Assembly (NCBI GenBank): GCA_022820485.1
Contig: JAJEFJ010000103.1
Coordinates: forward strand, 1-64,000
Length of the DNA: 64,000 nucleotides
Direction of reading: 5' to 3'
Origin: Candidatus Latescibacterota bacterium
GTDB taxonomy: Bacteria; Latescibacterota; UBA2968; UBA8231
Part shown: in pieces, positions 57,622 to 64,000 of the stretch
Layout: every line of letters starts with the position of its first letter
How positions within the stretch are numbered: the first letter of the stretch is position 1
Program-made: the position numbers and the translations under genes
Notes under the pieces: generated by a model
Seen by the model: only the letters and a program-made list of their open reading frames with translations
Databases searched by the model: none
Told to the model about the DNA's origin: nothing

Positions 57622-59871
57622 CTAGGGCGCTTTGAACATGTGCCGCAGTTGGTCGGCTAGCTCTTTGGTTTTTTCCATCGTCTGTTGTTGCATGAGGTGT
57701 TGCCGCTTTAGGCGCTGGTAGTGCGCGTACTCGGCATCGGCGCGTTCGCGCTGACCCATTTTGAGCAGGAGATGGGATAGGGACCGACGGGCTTGTAGAT
57801 CGCGGGGGTGGTGTTGCAAGATGCGCTCAAAGCGCTGGAGGGCTTGGCGATACTGACCCTGGTTGGCCTCTAAGGTCCCCATGCTGCGCAAGGCGTGCAC
57901 ATTGTCGGGGTCGAGTGCCAGCGCCGCGCGCAAATGGTCTTTGGCTGTTTCTTCGTCCCCCCGCTTTAGCAGCAGATCGGCTAAATGGCACAACCCGGCG
58001 AGATGATCGGGTTGCTGGGCTAGCAGCTGCTGATAGGCTTGTTCGGCGCGCTCGGGCTGGCCTTGGTTTTCGTATAGCTGGCCTAGCAGATAGTGAGCCG
58101 ACGGAGAGCCTAGTTCGAGTGCGCGGAGGTAGGCCGCTTCGGCTTGCTCTAGCCGACCGGCCGCAGCTTCGGCCCGCCCGAGACGGAGGTACAGATGGGC
58201 TTGATCGGGTTGCCGCGCTAGGAGCTTTTGGTACTCGACCGCCGATTCTTGAAACTGGCCCCGCAGTCGGAGGAAATCCGCGAACTGGAGGCGGACGTCG
58301 TCTTGGTCGGGATGGTGGTCGAGGAATTGCCGCCACGCGTGGGCGGCATCGTCGTAGCGCTGGGTCGCTCCGTACATATGGGCGAGGCCCAGCAGGGCAC
58401 GGCGGTGGGACGGGGCTAGTTCAACGGCGCGGCGGTAGTGCTGCAAGGCGTTGGTCTTCATGCCTTTATTCTCATAGACAGCCGCCAGCGAGTAGTGGTG
58501 GAAGGCGGCCACGTGCGGACTGGTCACCGCGGTCCCAGCGTTGGTGACCAATAGCAGTACGGCGAGGGTGCCTGACGACAGGTACAAAGGTCTATGGCGC
58601 AAACCAGCCAAGGTGCAAGCGCCATAGGCGGCCAGCAGCAAGAGACAGGGCACGGCTGGCAAGCGATAGCGGCCCGTGACGAAAAATAACATCACCGACA
58701 GCATATAAACCCCGGCAAAGAGCAAGACGAGATAGGTCGCCGGAGTGCGGCGTTCCGGTTTGAGCAGGACATAGGCGACCCCGAGCAGGGCGAGGGCCGA
58801 GACCAAGCCAAAGGGGAATGCGAGGCCGTACTTCCACAGCAAAAGGCGCAGCAGCGGCGAGTACTCAGCGGCGAAGTACGGATCGGTATTGCGGGGAATC
58901 TCGGCCCCGTGCCAAAACAGATAGCTCTTGTGCAAAAGTAGGGCCAAATAGTCCCCCGGCTCGGTGCGTATATATTCCCAAGATTTGCCCAACAGATAGC
59001 GCGAGCCGGCTCCCGGCTGAGTGATGCCGGCCTCGCGTTGCGGCAAGTCAACTACCTCGCTCCACCCCGCTCCGGGCCGCGCCGCTACGGTGCGGTCGTA
59101 GTCCGGGTTGTTGCCGAGGTAGAAGTTGACCCCCGCGTTGAAGGAGATGAGTACCCACTCGCCGCCGACGATGCGGTTGCGCAGCGTCACTGGGCCTACC
59201 AGCATCAGCAGGCCGACGGCAAAGATCGCCACGTGGAGGGCGCGGCGACGGGTTGTCGCAGCGGGCCACCAGCGGTACATCCACCAAGCCGCCACCGGCG
59301 CAAAGAGCAACACGTTCGGCACGGCCAAGGTGCCCAGTCCTAGGACGAGACCGGCGATAAGCGCGGGAAGGGCTCCGCCGTGGCGCTGGCCCCATAACAA
59401 GATCAACAGCAGGACCGCGTCGAAAAGCACGGCCCAAGTCGTGGGCAAAAGTTCGCCCTCAAAGTAGATGAAGGGGCCGTACAGCGCCGCGCCTAGGGCC
59501 GCTATCCAACCCACCGTCGGCGAGAAGACCTCGCGGCCTAGCTTGAAGACGAGCAGGCAAGTGAGCGTGCCGGCTAGGGCTTGGAGCAGACGCGGGAGGT
59601 AGTAGTTTTCACCAAAAAAAGAAAAGAGAACGGCTAGGAAATACGGGTAAAAAGGAGCCTGCCAGAACGGCATCGGACGCCCAGCCCAAGAGTCGGTCGC
59701 CAGTTCGCGAGCGTATTCGGTATAGCTTCTGGCATCGACGATGGGCGTGTCGAAAAAAGGGCTGTCGGCGGCTTGGAATAGGTAGCCTAAGCGCAGGCCT
59801 AGGGCCAAGACGGCTAAGGCGACCAGCTTGGGCCAGTGCAGCGCAAGCGCCTTATTTGCCCAGGCCAGCAT
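57622..59871 (-). CDS. Membrane glycosyltransferase (PMT/ArnT-like) with C-terminal TPRs
   Basis: A 749-residue protein. About 10 to 12 membrane helices fill residues 10-440 (LVALAVLALGLRLGYLF; LLLILLWG; YLVLLFAGVYMLSVMLFFV), with an acidic first outer loop (FDTPIVDARSYTEYA) as in lipid-phosphate-sugar transferases of the protein-mannosyl or ArnT type. Residues about 455-740 are TPRs (LYLRLGRAEAAAGRLEQAE, AYLRALELGSPSAHYLLGQLYENQG). It would move sugars from a polyprenyl carrier to an exported protein or lipid. Its start overlaps the BL2 end by 20 bases, so it is translated with the DF4-BL2 pair and may glycosylate them, which is inference. Confidence 0.82.
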   Translation of the reverse strand: MLAWANKALALHWPKLVALAVLALGLRLGYLFQAADSPFFDTPIVDARSYTEYARELATDSWAGRPMPFWQAPFYPYFLAVLFSFFGENYYLPRLLQALAGTLTCLLVFKLGREVFSPTVGWIAALGAALYGPFIYFEGELLPTTWAVLFDAVLLLILLWGQRHGGALPALIAGLVLGLGTLAVPNVLLFAPVAAWWMYRWWPAATTRRRALHVAIFAVGLLMLVGPVTLRNRIVGGEWVLISFNAGVNFYLGNNPDYDRTVAARPGAGWSEVVDLPQREAGITQPGAGSRYLLGKSWEYIRTEPGDYLALLLHKSYLFWHGAEIPRNTDPYFAAEYSPLLRLLLWKYGLAFPFGLVSALALLGVAYVLLKPERRTPATYLVLLFAGVYMLSVMLFFVTGRYRLPAVPCLLLLAAYGACTLAGLRHRPLYLSSGTLAVLLLVTNAGTAVTSPHVAAFHHYSLAAVYENKGMKTNALQHYRRAVELAPSHRRALLGLAHMYGATQRYDDAAHAWRQFLDHHPDQDDVRLQFADFLRLRGQFQESAVEYQKLLARQPDQAHLYLRLGRAEAAAGRLEQAEAAYLRALELGSPSAHYLLGQLYENQGQPERAEQAYQQLLAQQPDHLAGLCHLADLLLKRGDEETAKDHLRAALALDPDNVHALRSMGTLEANQGQYRQALQRFERILQHHPRDLQARRSLSHLLLKMGQRERADAEYAHYQRLKRQHLMQQQTMEKTKELADQLRHMFKAP

Positions 59872-62512
59872 ATAAGGTGATAAAGCCCTGGGTCAGGATT
59901 TCCGATTCGCGTTCGATGCTTTTGAAATCGCGCCAATCAGCTTTGAGACCCACTTGGGCAGATACCTCGTAGCCCAGGTAGGAACTCACATTGGATAGCT
60001 GCAAGGCTCCGGCGACCCCGGTGAAATCGTTGTTGTCGCGCTTCATATCGTTGGCGAAAGAGTACTCAATTCCGGTTTGAATGCGGGTGTTGCTGAGAAT
60101 GGGAAACCCCAAGAGGAATCCCACTATCTCGGTCAGCACCGTCTCCTCGTCGGCGGTGAACAGCCCCACGGTCTGGCGACGGTATTCGCTTTTCCAGCGC
60201 GGTTCGAGTTGGACAGTGCCCAGATCGTAGCGGTAGCTGAGTTTGTTGATGACGCCAAAAAAGGAGTCCGTCTCGCGCAGGGCCGCCTCGTCGCGCTGGT
60301 GAAAAAGCTCCAAGTTGAGATAGTTATACGCCTCCAAGCCCCCTCGGTTGTAGTTGTGTCCGATCCAAGTGGTATTAATCCAAGTGTCTTGGGCTAAAAG
60401 AGGATCTACTACCTTTTGCAGTTGGCCGTCGCGCTGCGTGTTTTCGGGGAACCACTGGAGCAGGTCGTCCGGGATATTGTCCTGAGCTAGCTTGAGCATC
60501 TGCATGAAGCGGAAGCGCCCTTGTTGGGGATTGTCCCGATCTAAGCTGAACAGAGCATAGGAAGTGTGATTGCGCTTGTCGGCTGAGATCAATTCTTCGC
60601 GCAGGTGCCCGATGGTCAAGCGGATGTCCGGGGTTAGCCGGTATCCCATATAGACGTTGAAGCCTCGGTGGTCTTTCTGATAGGGGTAGTCTGGGGATTC
60701 GTCGTTTTCAAAGCGGTCAACCCACAGGTTGTTGTTCATGTCGATTCCGTAGAGGAAGTCGGGTCGGTCCACGCGGTGTCTGAGAAAGGCCTCGTCGTAG
60801 TCGGGAATGCCATTGGAGATGGTTAGGTTGTCGTTTTGGTTGAAGTCCGAGATGAAGTCGTAGTTCTCGTCCCAGCCGGGGAAGACTCGGCGGTCGCCAG
60901 CTTGCGAATCGGCGCGCACTAGGTCGGGGGCGCGGTCTTGGTCGTCGTTGTCTTCTACCAACTCCACCACGTGGAAGCGCTCGTTTTCGTAGTCGATATT
61001 GCCGGCCGAGCCGGTGACAAAGGTGCGGGTGTTGTAAAGCGGATCCATGCTGTACGCTTCGCCAAAAAAGAACCAAGGATGAGCGACCTTGGACAGGTTG
61101 ACCATCCAAGCAGGCTCGACTTGCTCGCCGGCCACGCCCGCTGAAGTGGTGTGGCTGGTCCGCGTCACGCTGGGATATTTGCGGTAGGCCACGCTCAGAT
61201 CGTACTCGCCGTAGAAGTTGAAGCCGGCCACATCCCGCAGCTCTAGGGTGGCCCCGATAATTTGAGTAGCCGTGGGCAGGCCGTACTCGAATTTGAGGAT
61301 GCGCAGATTGGTGTTGTCCTGCACATTGCCCTCGGCTTGCGCCACTAGCAGCAGCACGGGTTCGTCGCTGCGGTTGGTTTGGTTATTGGACGTCATCCAC
61401 ACCTGATAGTCGTTGCCAATAGTCATTTCGAACTCGACTTTGGCGATTTCTTCTTTGGGACCCGAGGCCCGGTTGACGAAGGCGGGCGTGTCGAAGTCGT
61501 AGAGCAGGCGGATTTCTTCGGTCCCATCGGCCGAGATGAAGCCCTCTTGGACGAATCCCCCTTGGATGGCTGGTTCAAAGCGGATTTCCCGGCCGTGGTC
61601 AACAGTGCCGTCGTTGTAGGTAATGATGATGTCCGAACCCACCGGGAAGAAGGCGGCTCCACCGCTGCCGTCTGCGGGCGAATCGTCGCGCAGGACTAGT
61701 TCGATAAAGGAAACGGTCTGGTTCTGGTCAACTGTCAAGGCCCCGGCAATGGGGTTGCCCTTAAAGCCGTCGCGCAGGGTATTGGACTGATGGGTGTTGA
61801 CGAAGTGAACACCCATTTCGGTGAAGTCGCCGATCTGCGCGGTGGCCCGACCGCCCATTAGGGTGGTCAGATTGGTGGTGAGAACTTCGGTGTTGTCGGT
61901 CGAGGCCCCGCCGGGCGAACTAAGGCGCGAGTAGATGACGGTACCTTGGTACTTGTCGGTCGCGATGTCGAACTGGACTCCGTCCCAAAAGGGTTTGGAA
62001 AAGCTCATGGGGGTGAGGGTGGTGCGCAGGCGATTCGACACCGTCAGGGCGTAGTGGTACTGACCCTTGCTGTCCGAGGCAATAGCCACGCCCGAAAACC
62101 AGTTATTAAAGCGAGAGGCCTTGACCAGCGAACTGCCAAATTGCCGCGGCTGAGTCTGCGAGTTGCTAAAGATGAGCCAGCCACGGGTGATGGCGTTGCC
62201 AAATAGGTCGTAGTAATAGTCTCCTTCTAGCCGGATATCGACGTAGCGCTGGTACAGGTTGCGGGCGTAGTTGCTGTACTCCCACTGGCGCCAGCGGTAC
62301 TCGTTGTAGAGCTCCTGCGGCACGTACCACTTTTTAATGGTCGGATCCAGTGCGTCGAAGAGGACGCCCGGGCCATAAGGAGCATAGCTGGTCTCGCCGC
62401 TCCCTCGGGGGACGCCCAGTCGCGTGCCATAGTCGGGTTGGCTGTAGGCCGGGCTTAGAATACAACTCAAGACTACCAGGACAGACGCAGTATTTAGCCT
62501 TATCGCTTCCAT
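59852..62512 (-). CDS. BL2: large exported protein, relative of BL1
   Basis: An 886-residue counterpart of BL1 with a signal peptide (SVLVVLSCILSPAYSQ) and the same mature plan: GPGVLFDALDPTIKKWYVPQELY, then YRWRQWEYSNYARNLYQRYVD, a long run of probable beta-strands, and acidic loops at about 542-617 (DENYDFISDFNQND; IDMNNNLWVDRFEND; DYPYQKDHRGFN) of calcium-binding style. It ends FITLYAGLGK, where BL1 ends FMTAYAGLER. It starts exactly 25 bases after the DF4 stop and is followed by the membrane glycosyltransferase. The two BL proteins diverge strongly in the middle, so the duplication is old. Confidence 0.72.
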   Translation of the reverse strand: MEAIRLNTASVLVVLSCILSPAYSQPDYGTRLGVPRGSGETSYAPYGPGVLFDALDPTIKKWYVPQELYNEYRWRQWEYSNYARNLYQRYVDIRLEGDYYYDLFGNAITRGWLIFSNSQTQPRQFGSSLVKASRFNNWFSGVAIASDSKGQYHYALTVSNRLRTTLTPMSFSKPFWDGVQFDIATDKYQGTVIYSRLSSPGGASTDNTEVLTTNLTTLMGGRATAQIGDFTEMGVHFVNTHQSNTLRDGFKGNPIAGALTVDQNQTVSFIELVLRDDSPADGSGGAAFFPVGSDIIITYNDGTVDHGREIRFEPAIQGGFVQEGFISADGTEEIRLLYDFDTPAFVNRASGPKEEIAKVEFEMTIGNDYQVWMTSNNQTNRSDEPVLLLVAQAEGNVQDNTNLRILKFEYGLPTATQIIGATLELRDVAGFNFYGEYDLSVAYRKYPSVTRTSHTTSAGVAGEQVEPAWMVNLSKVAHPWFFFGEAYSMDPLYNTRTFVTGSAGNIDYENERFHVVELVEDNDDQDRAPDLVRADSQAGDRRVFPGWDENYDFISDFNQNDNLTISNGIPDYDEAFLRHRVDRPDFLYGIDMNNNLWVDRFENDESPDYPYQKDHRGFNVYMGYRLTPDIRLTIGHLREELISADKRNHTSYALFSLDRDNPQQGRFRFMQMLKLAQDNIPDDLLQWFPENTQRDGQLQKVVDPLLAQDTWINTTWIGHNYNRGGLEAYNYLNLELFHQRDEAALRETDSFFGVINKLSYRYDLGTVQLEPRWKSEYRRQTVGLFTADEETVLTEIVGFLLGFPILSNTRIQTGIEYSFANDMKRDNNDFTGVAGALQLSNVSSYLGYEVSAQVGLKADWRDFKSIERESEILTQGFITLYAGLGK

Positions 62513-62537
62513 AAATCTTCCCTTTGGCTGGTATAAA

Positions 62538-64000
62538 CTAATAGACTACGGCCACGATGCGGGCCAAGGCCGTGTCAGTGGCCCGGTCCGAATCGGCACC
62601 GAAATCAATCCGGCATATATAGAGTCCTGGCGGCACGGTGCGGTCAGCCGCATCGCGGCCATTCCAGCGAATTTGCTGGGGGCCTCCTGACACTTGGGTG
62701 CTGTTTTCCCATATCAGGCGCCCGTCCAGTGAGTAGAGGCGCAGACTTGCTTGGCGTGCTTGGGTCGCTTGGAAGATGGAAAATGCAACGGTTAGTTCGT
62801 CGTTGACCCCGTCGCCGTTGGGCGTAAATGGGTTGGGAGCTAAGCTCAGGTCGCCGAGGACTTGCCCTCCTACGGGGACGCTCAGCGTTAGTTGGCGGCT
62901 ATCTGTTAGCGCGGTGGCGTCGCCTGGTTCTACTTGCTGCCACAAGTTGCCGTCGGTGCCAGCGGCGGCGCGGCGGACAAAAGGCTTAAAGGTGGTTCCG
63001 TTGCGAAAGATGGCCGCGGCAAAGCGCAAGTGAATTAGAGGGCCTTGCCCCAAGATGGCACCGCGTTCGGCTCTTGGCAACGCGCGGTAGGATGCGCTCG
63101 TCAGGGAGTCGCCCAAGGCGTCAAAGGGCGATTGGGCCCCGCCGCCGCGCAGTTTGCGGAAATAGCGAATCGGCCCTTGTTCGGTTGGGGGCAAGTCATC
63201 GTACTCGGCGCGGCCAGAGACCGCTTCTGAGCCACTGGCGGTCTGCCGCAAAAAGAGGATTGATCCACGCTCGGACTCGTTGAGCAGGCCGTAGGCCGCC
63301 TCGGTGATGAGGTCGCCGTCCTCGCCGACCATGACTTCGGCCCCTTGGGGAGTGATGCGGTGGTAGGTCTGGATCGCCTGCTCTGCCGGTAGGGTTTGGT
63401 GTAGTTGGGGCAGCAGGACCCAGATGGAGTCGGCGTGGTTGCGCCGCACTTGGGCGATGGCTCCAGCAGCGTCAGTCAGGTGGCCGTCGGCCGCTAGGGT
63501 AAACGTCTGCGAGGGACTTCCTTGACTTAGTTCTTCTTCGGTCCCCGTGCTTAGGCTCAACAGGTGCAGCGCGAGGCCGGGCGGAGCTTGCAGGAGGATT
63601 TCGTCAAAGCCTGGGGTGCGGTTGGCCGCTGGTTCGTCGATGAATACCGGGCGCAGGTACAGGTCGAACGTGTCCAACCGGCCGATCGCGGCCTGCGTGG
63701 GCCATACTTCGGCGGTGAGGGCGCGGGCTACGGGCGGGGCCAGCTCTACTTCGATCGAGCTAATGGAGGCGGCTTGTAGGCGGTCTTGGCTGGTAAAGCG
63801 CACCTGTAACTGCATGTAATTGCGCAGCCCGGGGGAACGGACCCGGTCGCCCGGCTGTAGGTACTGCTGGCTCCAGGGACTCCAGCCGCTGCCGAGGGCA
63901 AAGGTGGTGTCGATGGGTCCCTTCCAACTGCTGATCAGCTTATCCCATTCTTCTTTGGTTTTCTCGTTGCCATTGACGTCGAAATGGCGAATTTGCTGCA
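62538..64000 (-). CDS. DF4: exported discoidin/FlgD-type protein, C-terminal part, cut by window edge
   Basis: The frame is open from the right edge (first full codon at 63996-63998) to the stop at 62538, 486 residues, so the N-terminus lies outside. The domain shared by DF1-DF3 is visible near the edge (module copy KEEWDKLISSWKGPI, then WSPWSQQYLQPGDRV). Further copies of the module follow in an insertion (EAAYGLLNESERGSI, AEYDDLPPTEQGPIRYF, ASYRALPRAERGAIL), then a FlgD-like domain (FTPNGDGVND) ending IVAVVY. BL2 follows at 25 bases. Any internal ATG start is an artefact of the cut. Its role should match that of DF1. Confidence 0.8.
   Translation of the reverse strand, partial: QQIRHFDVNGNEKTKEEWDKLISSWKGPIDTTFALGSGWSPWSQQYLQPGDRVRSPGLRNYMQLQVRFTSQDRLQAASISSIEVELAPPVARALTAEVWPTQAAIGRLDTFDLYLRPVFIDEPAANRTPGFDEILLQAPPGLALHLLSLSTGTEEELSQGSPSQTFTLAADGHLTDAAGAIAQVRRNHADSIWVLLPQLHQTLPAEQAIQTYHRITPQGAEVMVGEDGDLITEAAYGLLNESERGSILFLRQTASGSEAVSGRAEYDDLPPTEQGPIRYFRKLRGGGAQSPFDALGDSLTSASYRALPRAERGAILGQGPLIHLRFAAAIFRNGTTFKPFVRRAAAGTDGNLWQQVEPGDATALTDSRQLTLSVPVGGQVLGDLSLAPNPFTPNGDGVNDELTVAFSIFQATQARQASLRLYSLDGRLIWENSTQVSGGPQQIRWNGRDAADRTVPPGLYICRIDFGADSDRATDTALARIVAVVY

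Overview
The window looks like chromosomal DNA of an uncultured, Gram-negative-type bacterium with high GC content. Lipoproteins, secreted proteins with FlgD-like C-termini, a TonB-type domain and beta-barrel-like proteins point to a cell with an outer membrane. A phytanoyl-CoA-dioxygenase-like protein with HEAT repeats and a TPR lipoprotein whose mature end reads CVYFNTFYNAKKSF suggest the Latescibacterota or a neighbouring FCB-type phylum. That placement comes from remembered family distributions, not from a search. No rRNA, tRNA, CRISPR array or prophage was recognised.

Region 1, 1-11 kb: the start of an IS630-like transposase beside a small interrupted gene, an Mrr-like nuclease, a lone DUF433 antitoxin-like gene abutting uvrB, an ABC ATPase, and a VIT/von Willebrand A secreted protein. 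Two paralogous leucine-rich-repeat secreted proteins follow, with a vapBC toxin-antitoxin pair and a duplication scar between them.

Region 2, 11-21 kb, mostly metabolism: a short-chain dehydrogenase with both E1 subunits of a 2-oxoacid dehydrogenase, a ferredoxin, a siroheme nitrite/sulfite reductase with its small partner, galU, an Nramp-like transporter, a fusion of a CinA/PncC-like domain with a nucleotidyltransferase, and an Smr protein.

Region 3, 21.6-33.8 kb: a block of exported proteins. Three discoidin-like plus FlgD-tail proteins (called DF1, DF2, DF3 here), one 889-residue barrel-like protein (BL1), a CBM9-like secreted protein and a parvulin-type lipoprotein are tightly packed. 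The DF-BL pair recurs at the right end (DF4, BL2; 59.8-64 kb) on the other strand, in the same order and with the same 25-base gap, followed by a membrane glycosyltransferase with TPRs. This paired cassette, and a short module repeated at least eight times in the DF proteins, are the best candidates for an undescribed surface system.

Region 4, 33.8-57.6 kb: largely housekeeping genes with several unusual fusions. It holds a shikimate-kinase-like protein without a Walker lysine, a PhyH-HEAT protein, an M20 peptidase, a YesL-like protein, the NAD(P)HX repair enzyme, carB, a TPR lipoprotein ending in a TonB-like domain, and pyrK-pyrD. These are followed by a Uma2 protein, pcm, a family 9 glycosyltransferase, a lone rplC with its own terminator, a HIT protein, a family 2 glycosyltransferase, an MFS-HEAT fusion, a TIM-barrel isomerase and a Fic protein. 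carB, pyrK and pyrD lie together and serve pyrimidine synthesis, with the TPR-TonB lipoprotein between them.
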